From: Microbispora catharanthi | GTDB taxonomy: Bacteria > Actinomycetota > Actinomycetes > Streptosporangiales > Streptosporangiaceae | DNA: 64,000 nucleotides | Assembly: GCF_006334915.2 (NCBI RefSeq) | Contig: NZ_VDMA02000020.1 | Span: forward strand, 62,001 to 126,000 | Reading direction: 5' to 3' | Shown here: positions 34,908-43,293 of the stretch, one piece after another | How the letters are laid out: each line of letters begins with the position of its first letter | Position numbering within the stretch: position 1 is the stretch's first letter | The notes under the pieces: generated by a model | Database searches by the model: none | Seen by the model: only the letters and a program-made list of their open reading frames with translations | What the model was told of the DNA's origin: nothing | Program-made: the position numbers and the translations under genes

Positions 34908-35561
34908 TCAGCGCGGGGGCTCGGACAGGGCGGACGTGAGGCGGCCGGCGGCCTCCAGGACCAGCGGGCCCACCTTGTCCGCGTCGAGGTCGGCGAAGCT
35001 GACGACGCCGACGGACGCCTCCAGCCACGGCAGGCCCGAAATCGGCGCGGCGATGCCCTGCGCGCCCTCCTGGAGGTGTCCGCTGCTCGTGTGCAGGGGC
35101 GGCTCGGCGCGGCCGTCGCGCAGCGCGAGCAGCGCCAGCCCGGCCGCGCCACGCGTCAGCGGATGGCGCGAGCCCTCCCGGTAGGCGACGTGGAAGTCGG
35201 TCCACGACGGCTCGACCACCGCGACCGCCAGGCCCTCGTCGCCCTCGGCCACGGTCAGGTGCGCGGTCGCCCCGGCCTGCTCCGCGAGCGCGCGCAGCGC
35301 CGGCAGCGCCGCCGCCCGCAGCAGGGGGTGCACGGCCTGGGCCAGCACGAGCACCCCGAAGCCCAGATGCACGCGGCCGTGCGCGTCCCGCCGGGCGAAA
35401 CCCTCGGCCTGCAGGGTCGTCAGGAGGCGGTAGACGATCGGCCGGCTCAGGCCCAGCTCCTGGGCGAGCTCGGTCGGCGTGCGGCCCCTGTTCGCGTCGG
35501 CGAGCAGTCGCAACAGCCGTAAGCCCCGTTCGAGCGTCTGCGCGGATTCGGCCGCCATCAT
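34908..35561 (-). CDS. IclR-family transcriptional regulator
   Basis: 217 residues. N-terminal winged helix (TLERGLRLLRLLADANRGRTPTELAQELGLSRPIVYRLLTTLQAEGFARRDAHGRVHLG) and the IclR effector-binding domain (HLTVAEGDEGLAVAVVEPSW, HPLTRGAAGLALLALRDG, GIAAPISGLPWLEASVGVV). These regulators bind small carbon or aromatic metabolites and act as dimers or tetramers at palindromic sites. It diverges from an FAD amine-oxidase gene across a 98-bp spacer carrying a long palindrome, so autoregulation and control of that enzyme are likely (inference). Confidence 0.92.
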   Translation of the reverse strand: MMAAESAQTLERGLRLLRLLADANRGRTPTELAQELGLSRPIVYRLLTTLQAEGFARRDAHGRVHLGFGVLVLAQAVHPLLRAAALPALRALAEQAGATAHLTVAEGDEGLAVAVVEPSWTDFHVAYREGSRHPLTRGAAGLALLALRDGRAEPPLHTSSGHLQEGAQGIAAPISGLPWLEASVGVVSFADLDADKVGPLVLEAAGRLTSALSEPPR

Positions 35562-35593
35562 GCTCTGATTATGGCCGCACCGGTGCGCCTGTA

Positions 35594-35640
35594 GGCGAAA
35601 CCTCCATTCGACGTAGCCTACGTCGGATGTAGGTTTCGCC
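35594..35640. promoter_or_regulatory. 47-bp near-perfect palindrome in divergent promoter
   Basis: GGCGAAACCT at 35594-35603 mirrors AGGTTTCGCC at 35631-35640, and the inner CGACGTAG (35609-35616) mirrors CTACGTCG. Arms of about 23 bp have only two mismatches around one central base. This would accommodate two IclR dimers or a tetramer. It occupies the middle of the divergent IclR-oxidase promoter. Confidence 0.8.
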
Positions 35641-35659
35641 CGCGATCAAGGAGTGGTGG

Positions 35660-36784
35660 ATGAAGTCGGCGATCGTCGTGGGGGCGGGGATCTGGGGGGC
35701 GTCGCTGGCGTTGCGGCTGGCCGACGAGGGCTGGCGGGTGACGCTCGTCGAGCAGTACGCGCCGGGTCACGTGCGTCAGGCCAGCGCCGGGGAGACCCGC
35801 CTGCTGCGCTGCGCGCACGGCTCGGACGACTGGTATCCCCGGCTGGCCTGGCAGGCCCGCGACGCCTGGCGCCGGCTGGAACAGCGGACCGGCGAGGAGC
35901 TGTACGTCGAGTCGGGGCTGATGTGGTTCGCCCGCGACCCGGACGGCTGGGAGACGCGCAGCGCCCGGGTGCTCGAGCGGCTGGACATCCCCTGCGAGCT
36001 GCTCGACCCGGCCGAGGCGGCGCGGCGGTTTCCCGGCCTGCGGGGCGACGACCTCGCCTTCGTGCTGTGGGAGCCGAACGCCGGAGTGCTGCGGGCCCGG
36101 CGGGCGACGCAGGTGACCGCGCGCCTGGCCGGCGCGGCCGGTGTCCGGCAGGTCCGCGCCCGGGCCGTGCCGTACGGACGCGGGGCCGGGGTCGTGGCGG
36201 ACGGCGAAGTGCTGACGGCGGACCGCGTGGTGTGGGCGTGCGGCGCGTGGCTGCCGCGGCTGTTCCCGCACGAGGCGGGACACGTCGAGGTGACGCGGCA
36301 GGACACCTTCCACTTCGGGGTGCCCAGGGACTGGACCACGCCGCCGCTACCCGCGTTCTGCGACTACGACCTGTCGGCGTACGGGCACGGCGACCTGGAC
36401 GGCATGGGGATGAAGGTCACCGGCGACGCCGAGGGCGAGCCGTACGACCCGGAGAGCGGCGGCAGGCGGGTGCTGCGGCACACCGAGGAGCAGGCGCGCG
36501 CCTACCTGGCCAGGCGCTTCCCTTCGCTGGTGGGCGCGCCGGTGGTGTTCAGCCAGGTCTGCCAGTACGCGCTGACCAGGGACGCCGAGTGGATCATCGC
36601 CGAGATCGAGGACGGCGTCTGGCTGCTCGGCGGCGAGTCCGGGCACGGCTTCAAGCACGCCCCGGCCCTGGCCGGACACGTGGCGGAGATCCTCGACGGC
36701 GCGCGGGAGCCGGAGGCGCGGTTCGGCCTGCACGAGCGGCCGGCGGCCCGGGGCCTGCGCACCAGCGGCGGCACCATCCCGTAG
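35660..36784 (+). CDS. FAD-dependent amine/sarcosine-oxidase-like enzyme
   Basis: 374 residues from ATG 35660, with AAGGAG 8 bp upstream. Rossmann motif VVGAGIWGASLALRLADEGW, family segments QASAGETRLLRCAHG, a substrate-domain strand VWACGAWLPRLFP and C-terminal LGGESGHGFKHAPALAGHVAEIL, the HGFKHAP(x) motif of monomeric sarcosine oxidase and N-methyltryptophan oxidase. These demethylate N-methyl amino acids to formaldehyde and H2O2. The covalent FAD cysteine of MSOX (usually C-x-x-x in C-terminal region) is not obvious. The adjacent IclR and PucR regulators fit catabolic control. Confidence 0.85.
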   Translation: MKSAIVVGAGIWGASLALRLADEGWRVTLVEQYAPGHVRQASAGETRLLRCAHGSDDWYPRLAWQARDAWRRLEQRTGEELYVESGLMWFARDPDGWETRSARVLERLDIPCELLDPAEAARRFPGLRGDDLAFVLWEPNAGVLRARRATQVTARLAGAAGVRQVRARAVPYGRGAGVVADGEVLTADRVVWACGAWLPRLFPHEAGHVEVTRQDTFHFGVPRDWTTPPLPAFCDYDLSAYGHGDLDGMGMKVTGDAEGEPYDPESGGRRVLRHTEEQARAYLARRFPSLVGAPVVFSQVCQYALTRDAEWIIAEIEDGVWLLGGESGHGFKHAPALAGHVAEILDGAREPEARFGLHERPAARGLRTSGGTIP

Positions 36785-36790
36785 GGAGGA

Positions 36791-37945
36791 CTAGCCGGGC
36801 GGGTCCTGGCGGGCCTGGCGGGCGCGCAGGACGATCTCCAGCTCGAACCGGACGTCGGGGTCGGCGAGCGCGTCGCCGTACAGCTGCTCGATCTGGCGCA
36901 GGCGATACCGCACGGTCTGCGGGTGGACGTGGAGCGCCGCGGCGACCTCGGCGACGCCCCTGCCGTGACGCAGCCAGGCGAGCAGGGTCTCGGCCAGGCG
37001 GTCCTGCTGGCTCTGGCGCAGGTGGGCGAGGGGCGCGAGGCGCACCTCCGCCAGGGCGGACACCAGGTCCTCGTCCTTGAAGACGACCAGCGTGGCCATG
37101 TGGTCGGCGCAGCGCAGCAGTCCCCGCCGGGGCAGGACGCCGCGGGTGCCGAGGTCGAGGGCCTCCCTGGCCCAGCCGAGCGAGTTCGCGGCGGCGGCGA
37201 GCGGCACGGCGGGGCCGATCGCCGCCCGCCAGCCGCGCAGGGCGTTCTCCAGCGCCTGCACCCGCCCGGGGCCGCCGGGGTCCGGCACCACGAGACACGG
37301 GACGTTGCGGTCGAGCCCGGTCAGCACGTCCGGTGGCAGCACCGGCAGGGGAGAACCGCCGTCGCGTTCCTCCAGGGCCACCCCGGCGACCGTGCGGGGA
37401 AGCCGCCAGCCGGCCGCCCTGGCCACGTCGGCGACGGCCTCCGGCGAGGCCGCGGGACGGGTGAGCAGCAGGTCGAGCAGCCGCCGGCGACGGCGCTCCA
37501 TCTCGCCTGCCGCGTGCGCCCGCGCCTCGGCGAAGCCCTCCGCGGCCGCGTCGGCGAGCTGGTCGAGGTAGACGAAGATGGCCTCGCCCAGGTCGTACAG
37601 CGTCCGCGGGTCGAGGCCGAGCTGCTCGGACTGTTCGGTGAGCCGCCGCCACGCCACCCGCGCGCCCAGCCGCATCGCGGTCTGGAAGGGCTCGAGGTCG
37701 CGCCCCTCGGCGGCCTCGCCCCTGCCGATCGTCCGGAAGACCTCGGGGTCCCACGGCGCCCGCGGGTTCTCGATGCGTTCCAGGAACCCCCGCAGCGCCT
37801 GGTTGACCGACAGCCGCAGGACCTTGATGTAGATCTCGTCCTCCGGGCGGGCGTATTCGGGCACCCGCCGCTGGATCTCCTTGATCATCCGGTCCGCGAC
37901 GTCGCCGATGCGGGGACGCAGCAGCCTCGCGACGCCCGCCGGCAC
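36791..37945 (-). CDS. PucR-type transcriptional regulator
   Basis: 384 residues. N-terminal helical half (ADRMIKEIQRRVPEYARPED, FQTAMRLGARVAWRRLTEQS), central variable region, and C-terminal HTH_30 (QDRLAETLLAWLRHGRGVAE, VAAALHVHPQTVRYRLRQIEQLYGDALADPDVRFELEIVLRAR) that defines PucR/CdaR activators. The N-terminal half resembles the sensor-like region of actinobacterial PucR relatives, not a classical purine-binding domain. It converges on the oxidase with a 6-bp gap. Target genes unknown. Confidence 0.88.
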   Translation of the reverse strand: MPAGVARLLRPRIGDVADRMIKEIQRRVPEYARPEDEIYIKVLRLSVNQALRGFLERIENPRAPWDPEVFRTIGRGEAAEGRDLEPFQTAMRLGARVAWRRLTEQSEQLGLDPRTLYDLGEAIFVYLDQLADAAAEGFAEARAHAAGEMERRRRRLLDLLLTRPAASPEAVADVARAAGWRLPRTVAGVALEERDGGSPLPVLPPDVLTGLDRNVPCLVVPDPGGPGRVQALENALRGWRAAIGPAVPLAAAANSLGWAREALDLGTRGVLPRRGLLRCADHMATLVVFKDEDLVSALAEVRLAPLAHLRQSQQDRLAETLLAWLRHGRGVAEVAAALHVHPQTVRYRLRQIEQLYGDALADPDVRFELEIVLRARQARQDPPG

Positions 37946-37976
37946 CGCGCCCCAGAACTCGTCGTCGCCTTTCAGC

Positions 37977-38040
37977 GTTCGCTCAACGCCCGCTCAACGC
38001 CCGCTGAACGCTGCTCAGCGCTGCTCGGCGCTGCTCAGCC
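37977..38040 (-). repeat. Short tandem repeats across the EF-hand gene 3' end
   Basis: On the plus strand CGCTCAACGCC occurs in near-tandem copies (37978-38010), then GCTGCTCAGC/GCTGCTCGGC type units (38014-38038). The repeats straddle the stop codon of the EF-hand gene (38015-38017) and the spacer after the PucR gene start. They can form stem-loops and might act as a terminator, but the T-run is absent. Confidence 0.6.
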
Positions 38041-38227
38041 AGGCGCCGAACTCCTCCAGATCGATCAGGCCGTCGCGGTCGGCGTCGACCCTGTCGATCG
38101 CGCCCTGCGCTCCCTGCGGTGTGAGCGGCCGGCCGAGCACCTCCATCAGGCGTACGAGCTCCTCGGCGGAGATCCGCCCGTCCCCGTCAGTGTCAATAAG
38201 TTGAAAAGTCGCCGCATATTCGCTCAT
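38015..38227 (-). CDS. Small EF-hand (calmodulin-like) calcium-binding protein
   Basis: 70 residues from ATG 38227 (MSEYAATFQLID), with GGAGGA 6-7 bp upstream. Two canonical 12-residue EF loops: DTDGDGRISAEE and DADRDGLIDLEE, with Asp at 1, 3 and 5 and Glu at 12. Helices between them (LVRLMEVLGRPLTPQGAQGAIDRV) complete a two-hand lobe. Similar actinomycete proteins (CabA/CabB type) serve as intracellular calcium buffers. Upstream divergent gene is an SDR. The C-terminus is encoded inside a tandem repeat tract. Confidence 0.9.
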   Translation of the reverse strand: MSEYAATFQLIDTDGDGRISAEELVRLMEVLGRPLTPQGAQGAIDRVDADRDGLIDLEEFGAWLSSAEQR

Positions 38228-38320
38228 GCCGTCCTCCTCCGGAATCGCGATCAGCACCCTAGCTGAAAGCACGCGCTGCCCCCAGGGATCGCGGCCAAGC
38301 CGCAGGGCCCGGTTTTTGTC

Positions 38321-38336
38321 GGTGGCGTGTGCCACC
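38321..38336. promoter_or_regulatory. Hairpin/operator upstream of the SDR gene
   Basis: GGTGGC-GTGT-GCCACC, perfect 6-bp arms, 10 bp before the SDR ATG. It may be an operator or a 5' UTR hairpin; no -10 could be placed with confidence. Confidence 0.35.
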
Positions 38337-38346
38337 ATGCCGTCTC

Positions 38347-39261
38347 ATGACGAGCAGCCTGACAGGGAAGGTCGCACTGGTCGCCGGAGCGACCCGGGGC
38401 GCGGGGCGCGGCATCGCGGTCCAGCTGGGCGCGGCGGGGGCGACGGTCTACGTGACCGGCCGCAGCACCCGCGAGCGGCGCTCGGAGATGAACCGGCCGG
38501 AGACGATCGAGGAGACGGCCGAGCTGGTGACCGCCGCCGGCGGGCGGGGGATCGCGGTGCCGGTCGACCACCTCGACCGTGAGCAGGTGCGGGCCCTCGT
38601 GGAGCGGATCGACGCCGAGCAGGGCGCGCTCGACGTGCTGGTCAACGACATCTGGGGCGGCGAGCTGCTGTTCAGCTGGAACGACCGGCTCTGGGAGCAC
38701 TCGCTCGACGACGGCCTGCGCATCCTGCGGCTGGCGATCGACACGCACATCATCACCAGCCATTACGCGCTGCCGCTGCTGATCCGCAAGCCGGGTGGTC
38801 TGGTGGTCGAGGTCACCGACGGCACGGCGGAGTACAACGCGGCCAACTACCGCGTCTCGTTCTTCTACGACCTCGCGAAGACGTCCGTGAACCGCATGGC
38901 GTTCGCCCAGGCCAAGGAGCTGGCGCCGCACGGCGCGACCGCGGTGTCGCTCACCCCGGGCTGGCTGCGTTCTGAGCTCATGCTGGAGCACTTCGGGGTG
39001 ACGGAGGCCAACTGGCGCGACGCGCTGGCCAATGTGCCGCATTTCGCCATCTCCGAGACCCCGGCCTTCGTCGGACGCGCGGTGGCGGCCCTGGCCGCCG
39101 ACCCGGAGGTGAGCCGCTGGAACGGGCAGTCGCTGTCCAGCGGCCAACTGGCCCAGGTGTACGGCTTCACCGACGTGGACGGCAGCCGCCCCGACTGCTG
39201 GCGATATCTCGTGGAGGTCCAGGACCCCGGCCGCCCCGCCGACGTCACCGGCTACCGATGA
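38347..39261 (+). CDS. Short-chain dehydrogenase/reductase
   Basis: 304 residues from ATG 38347. Cofactor motif GATRGAGRGIAVQLG (TGxxxGxG variant), NDI in VLVNDIWGGELL (usual NNAG changed to NDIW), and active-site region YDLAKTSVNRMAFAQAKELA, with the catalytic Y-x3-K intact; a Thr/Ser precedes in EVTDGTAEYNAANY. It ends with LAQVYGFTDVDGSRPD and resembles the DHRS1-like group. The 3' end overlaps the sialidase-like gene by 17 bp on the other strand. Substrate unknown. Confidence 0.9.
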   Translation: MTSSLTGKVALVAGATRGAGRGIAVQLGAAGATVYVTGRSTRERRSEMNRPETIEETAELVTAAGGRGIAVPVDHLDREQVRALVERIDAEQGALDVLVNDIWGGELLFSWNDRLWEHSLDDGLRILRLAIDTHIITSHYALPLLIRKPGGLVVEVTDGTAEYNAANYRVSFFYDLAKTSVNRMAFAQAKELAPHGATAVSLTPGWLRSELMLEHFGVTEANWRDALANVPHFAISETPAFVGRAVAALAADPEVSRWNGQSLSSGQLAQVYGFTDVDGSRPDCWRYLVEVQDPGRPADVTGYR

Positions 39262-41485
39262 CAGAGCCGGTCCGGGGCGAACGGGTGCCGAGGGTGGCCG
39301 TGACCAGGGTCCAGTCGATGTGAGCCTCGGCCGCGTTGCCGCCCGTCGTCCCCGCCACCCAGTGCGCGACCTGCGGCGTCTCCCTGCTGTCCGGCACCAC
39401 CCAGGTCGCGCCCGTGTCCGCGCCGTCGCGGTGCAGGCGGGCCACTCCGGCGCTGTCCACGGTCACCTTCCAGGTGGCGGGTCTCCCGGCCTCGGGGAGC
39501 GTGAGGACCCTCTCCCAGGTGCCGGATCCCTTCGTCATCGTCCACACGCCGCCCCGCTGCACCGTCAGCATGAGCCGCCGGGCGCCGTTGGCGACCTTCG
39601 TCCCGAGGCTGACCCCTCGTCCGGTCCGCGGGTCCAGGGCGCTGTCGTCGATCACCCGGCCCCGGAACTCCACGGTGAAGTCGCACGCCCTGGTCACGTC
39701 GAGGGGCAGCACGGCCGAGACGACCCCGCTCGTGGCGCTGCGCAGGCGCAGGCCGCCGTCCGTGAGTGTCGCCCCCCGGTCGAGTGTCCATCCCGTCCAG
39801 GAGCCGCCCGCCACGTGGTCGGTCACCTCGACCAGCTCCAGCACGGCCTCCCCGTCGCCGCCGACCGACACGCCCGGCGAGCCGTCCGCCGCCGGGACCG
39901 TCCACCCCGCTCCGGGCGGGCCGGCCGGGGGGACGGCCTGCGCGGTCGCGGTGCCCGCCGCGTCGACGATCACCCGCCACCGGTCTCCCACCCCGGGGAC
40001 GGGCACCCATCCGCCCGCCGTCAGGGCGTGCGGGCCGTCGGGCCGTACGGCCATCCTGAGGAGGCGCGCGCCCGTGTTCACCTCGATCGCCAGGCCGTCG
40101 CCGGAGCCCGGGAAGCGTGTCACCCTGCCGTGGAAGGTCAGGACGAAGCCCTCAGGCGGTCCGTACGGGCGGCTGATCCGCCCGGAGGTCAGGCGGAGAC
40201 CGCGGGTGTCATCGGGGGAGGAGCCTCCCGAAGCCGGGCCGCCTTCGCCGAATGACCCGATGACTTCGGCGCCGCCGCTCACGGTCCACCCGCCCCAGCC
40301 GGGGGCGACCCCGGTGAAGACGTCGGCCAGGTCGAGGCGGGCGAGCTTGATCTCGACCTGATTGTGCTCCCAGACGACGAAGAACCGGCCCGGCTCGTAC
40401 TCGTCGGCCGACGCGTAGACGTCCCAGCCGCGGGCCGCGTTCTGGGTGAGCCGCCTGCCGTCGGCGAAGAGCCGCCCCGGGCCCCAGGGCGTACCCGGAC
40501 GTCTGACCTTGTAGTGGAGGACCTCGCGATACTGGTCGGGCTTGGCGGACGCCGGGCCGGTGAACGGCCCGGCCAGGGTGTTGTAGACGGTCAGGTAGCG
40601 ATCGAGGGAGTCCTTTGTGAAGAAGGTCTTGACGTAGTAGTTCGGCAGCTCGGGGTCCACGGCGAAGGCGGACCAGGTCAGCCCGCCGTCGGTGCTGGTC
40701 GCGGTCGCGGCGTACGCGGCGTGGGTGCGGTAGTGGGCGTCCTTGTCCGCCGCGGTGCCGCCGCGCAGCGTGCGCGCGACCATGAGCAGGGTGCGCGGGT
40801 CGTCCTGTGACACGACGACCTGCGGCTCCTCGACGGACAGGCCGGGCGGATTGTCCGCCAGGGCGCCCGGCGTCCAGGTGACCAGGTCGGCCGAGCGCAG
40901 CACGCCCGCCCTGGTGGTGCCACCCGCCGCCTGCCAGTACGGCACCAGCCAGACGCCCTCATAGCTGAGGGGTTTGCCGGCCACGACGACCCCCCGGGAG
41001 TTGGACGGAACGGCGACGGAGACGGGATGATCGGCCCAGGTGCGGCCGCCGTCGGTGCTCCTCCTGGCGACCATCGTCACCGGGAAGCCGTCGACGTTCC
41101 CCTCGGCGTCGCGGTCGGCCGCGATCGTGATCCGGCCGAGCAGCGCCAGCAGCGCGTCGCCGTCCTTGAGGAACACCACGTAGTGGTAGCGATGGGTGGG
41201 GGTGGCCGCCGCGAGCGTGCCGGTGGTCCAGGTGCGGCCGCCGTCCCCGGACCGGGCGTACATGATCGCGCCCTGGTCGGTGGGGGAGGGGTCCACCGGG
41301 TCGGCGGCCCCGGCCCGCCAGGCGACCACGAGGCGGCGGGCGTCGAGGGCGGCGACGTCGGGGACGCGGTTGCCTTCGTGGGCGAGTTCGCGCACAGAGC
41401 CGGTGCCGCCGTACACGGTGACGGGGTCGCGGACGGCGGCGCCGACCACGTCGATATCCGGCCACGGCCGGTCAGAGGGGATCAC
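39245..41485 (-). CDS. Sialidase/neuraminidase-like protein with two C-terminal LamG-like modules
   Basis: 746 residues from GTG 41485. Propeller with FRIP-like RVPDVAALDARRL, Asp-boxes SGDGGRTWTTG, STDGGRTWADHPV and STDGGLTWSAF, SYEGVWLVPYW and EEPQVVVSQ, as in GH33 exo-sialidases. After residue about 390, two similar beta-sandwich modules (about 390-560 and 560-746) resembling concanavalin/LamG folds. No signal peptide is encoded at this start nor in the upstream frame, which is unusual for a sialidase; it may be exported by another route or be cytoplasmic. It may act on carbohydrate at the cell surface (inference). Confidence 0.8.
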   Translation of the reverse strand: MIPSDRPWPDIDVVGAAVRDPVTVYGGTGSVRELAHEGNRVPDVAALDARRLVVAWRAGAADPVDPSPTDQGAIMYARSGDGGRTWTTGTLAAATPTHRYHYVVFLKDGDALLALLGRITIAADRDAEGNVDGFPVTMVARRSTDGGRTWADHPVSVAVPSNSRGVVVAGKPLSYEGVWLVPYWQAAGGTTRAGVLRSADLVTWTPGALADNPPGLSVEEPQVVVSQDDPRTLLMVARTLRGGTAADKDAHYRTHAAYAATATSTDGGLTWSAFAVDPELPNYYVKTFFTKDSLDRYLTVYNTLAGPFTGPASAKPDQYREVLHYKVRRPGTPWGPGRLFADGRRLTQNAARGWDVYASADEYEPGRFFVVWEHNQVEIKLARLDLADVFTGVAPGWGGWTVSGGAEVIGSFGEGGPASGGSSPDDTRGLRLTSGRISRPYGPPEGFVLTFHGRVTRFPGSGDGLAIEVNTGARLLRMAVRPDGPHALTAGGWVPVPGVGDRWRVIVDAAGTATAQAVPPAGPPGAGWTVPAADGSPGVSVGGDGEAVLELVEVTDHVAGGSWTGWTLDRGATLTDGGLRLRSATSGVVSAVLPLDVTRACDFTVEFRGRVIDDSALDPRTGRGVSLGTKVANGARRLMLTVQRGGVWTMTKGSGTWERVLTLPEAGRPATWKVTVDSAGVARLHRDGADTGATWVVPDSRETPQVAHWVAGTTGGNAAEAHIDWTLVTATLGTRSPRTGSVIGSR

Positions 41486-41667
41486 TTGTCCCAGGGAACA
41501 CGGTGGGCGGCCGCGAGACGGCGGCTGTCACGAACAGTTCGGAACACGTGCATCGGGCCGTAAGCGCGCGTCCCCCGGGCCCGCATAGGGGGCATCGGGG
41601 GACACCGGGGGACGCACGCCTGCCGGGCGGGCCGACCGCGCCGATAGCAGGCCCGGCCCGATCGAGG

Positions 41668-42777
41668 TCAGGCGGCCGCGCAGGCGGGCGTGGGGGCGGG
41701 GTTGGCGGCGTCCCAGGAGGCGATGAAGCCGAAGGTGGTGCTCGCGCCGGCGCCGAGGGAGCCGTTCCAGCTCTCGTTCTTCACGGTCACGCTCGCCCCG
41801 CTCTGCGTGGCCTTGCCGCCCCACGCCTGGGTCACCTGCTGTCCGCCGGCGAAGGTCCAGGTCACGGTCCAGCCGCTGATGGGAGCGGTGCCCGTGTTCT
41901 TGACCGTGACCTCACCCTGGAAGCCGCCGCCCCACTGGTTGGTGATCGTGTAGGTCGCGCCGCAGCCCGAGGGGCCGGACGAGGGCGAGGGGGAGGGGGA
42001 GGGCGACGGAGAGGGCCACCGGGTCGGCGAGGGGCTGGGGCTGTGACTCGGACTGGGGCTGTGACTCGGGCTGGGGGACGGCTGCGCGCCGCCGAGCAGG
42101 GCCGACAGGGCGGGATACCACTTGTCCGCCATCTTCTGGTTGCCGCTGTCGCTGGGGTGCACGCCGTCGTAGGTGTCCGTGCTCGTGCTGAAGCCGGTCC
42201 ACTGGTCGACGACCACGATCGGGGAGGCCGCCGTGGTCTTCGAGGCGGCCCAGCCCGGGATCGCGCTGTTCAGGGCGACGGCCCGCTGGGCGCACTCGGG
42301 GCAGGTGCTCGGGTTCATCGGGATGATCTGGGCGACCAGGATCTTCATGTTCGGGTTGCTCGCCCGCATCTGGTCCACGAGCTTGCCGTACGCCGCGAGG
42401 ATCGTGTCGGTCGGCTTGTTGCTCCACACGTCGTTGGTGCCGAAGTGCATCATCACGATGTCGGGACGGGTCGCCGAGAGCCAGGCCGGGAGTTGGTTCT
42501 GGTCGGCGACGTTCGTGACGAGGAAGCCGCCGTGGCCCTCGTTGTCGCCGTCGTACGGCACCCCGCACCCCTGGGCGGGCAGCGTCCCCACCATGTCGAT
42601 GTCGGTGAAGCCGCCGTTCTGCAGCTTGTTCCACAGCAGGGCCCGCCAGCAGCCGGGCGATCCGGTGATCGAGTCGCCCAGGGGCATGATCCGCACCGCG
42701 GCCGCCTCGGCGGGGCGGGCGACGAGCAGCCCGAGCACCACGAGCAGGGCGGCCATCACCGCACTTCTCTTCGACAT
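41668..42777 (-). CDS. Secreted SGNH/GDSL esterase with cellulose-binding CBM2
   Basis: 369 residues from ATG 42777. Signal peptide (AVMAALLVVLGLLVARPAEA), SGNH domain with block I MPLGDSITGSPGCW, block III GTNDVW, block V DGVHPSDSG; Ser-Asp-His triad visible. Linker PSPSHSPSPSHSPSPSPTRW (Pro/Ser/Thr), then a CBM2 domain (ATYTITNQWGGGFQGEVTVKNTG, WTVTWTFAGGQQVTQAWGG, SWNGSLGAG). Probably a carbohydrate esterase such as acetyl-xylan or acyl esterase acting on plant fibre. CBM2 and linker are typical of filamentous actinomycete cellulosomal-type enzymes. Confidence 0.93.
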   Translation of the reverse strand: MSKRSAVMAALLVVLGLLVARPAEAAAVRIMPLGDSITGSPGCWRALLWNKLQNGGFTDIDMVGTLPAQGCGVPYDGDNEGHGGFLVTNVADQNQLPAWLSATRPDIVMMHFGTNDVWSNKPTDTILAAYGKLVDQMRASNPNMKILVAQIIPMNPSTCPECAQRAVALNSAIPGWAASKTTAASPIVVVDQWTGFSTSTDTYDGVHPSDSGNQKMADKWYPALSALLGGAQPSPSPSHSPSPSHSPSPSPTRWPSPSPSPSPSPSSGPSGCGATYTITNQWGGGFQGEVTVKNTGTAPISGWTVTWTFAGGQQVTQAWGGKATQSGASVTVKNESWNGSLGAGASTTFGFIASWDAANPAPTPACAAA

Positions 42778-42985
42778 CGCGTCTCTCCCTCGTGCCGTCC
42801 GGCGCGATGGTAGAGAGCGGCCCGCCGCCCGGCCCAGGGGCGAGGCACGGAAAAAGCCCTGACCAGCGGGGATGTATGTACGTTTCACCCGATGACTTGC
42901 GGCGCGGGCGAGCGCCGCTTCCGGCGCGTGCGGTCTCCGCAGGCGCAGGAGCCCCTGCCGTCCGACGCCACTGAACGGTGCCGTG

Positions 42986-43014
42986 TTCCGCCGCCGGGCA
43001 CGAGCGAATATGCT
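42986..43014 (+). promoter_or_regulatory. Putative promoter for the 30-residue peptide
   Basis: -10-like TATGCT (43009-43014) with TTCCGC (42986-42991) 17 bp upstream. The start codon of the small gene is 46 bp after the -10. Confidence 0.4.
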
Positions 43015-43059
43015 GCTCGGGATTAACTTTCCGCACGTCACCGAGAGGATTCGGTCCCC

Positions 43060-43152
43060 ATGTACAAGGAGTTCCTCGGCGAGGTCGTGGTGTGGCTGAT
43101 CCCCATCGTCATCCTCGTGGGCATCGCGCTGCTGGTGACCAGCCACTCCTGA
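43060..43152 (+). CDS. 30-residue single-pass membrane peptide
   Basis: ATG 43060 to TGA 43150-43152. MYKEFLGEVV then hydrophobic VWLIPIVILVGIALLVTSH; the helix spans about residues 8-28. AGAGGA lies about 10 bp before the ATG. A promoter-like TATGCT and a strong terminator flank it, so it forms its own transcript. I do not recognise a family. Peptides of this kind often regulate a membrane enzyme; an alternative is a short RNA whose hairpin is the terminator. Confidence 0.6.
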   Translation: MYKEFLGEVVVWLIPIVILVGIALLVTSHS

Positions 43153-43164
43153 CGACGCGTCGTG

Positions 43165-43199
43165 AAGGGCCGGGCCGTGGAGGCCCGGCCCTTTTGTTT
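43165..43199 (+). terminator. Rho-independent terminator, perfect 12-bp stem
   Basis: AAGGGCCGGGCC (43165-43176), 5-nt loop, GGCCCGGCCCTT (43182-43193), then TTGTTTT. The strongest terminator in the window; directly follows the 30-residue gene stop. Confidence 0.92.
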
Positions 43200-43293
43200 T
43201 CGCTCCCCACGGTGCGGCCACGGTGCGGCAACTCAGCCCTGGCCAGGAACCTAAACGCCACTCACGTCTCAACTGGTGACTAATGCCTACAAA

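Noticed and set aside
42778-43272. Extension of the esterase frame beyond its signal peptide start
   Set aside because: The signal peptide begins at ATG 42777; the upstream codons form no plausible protein and overlap a separate small gene and terminator.
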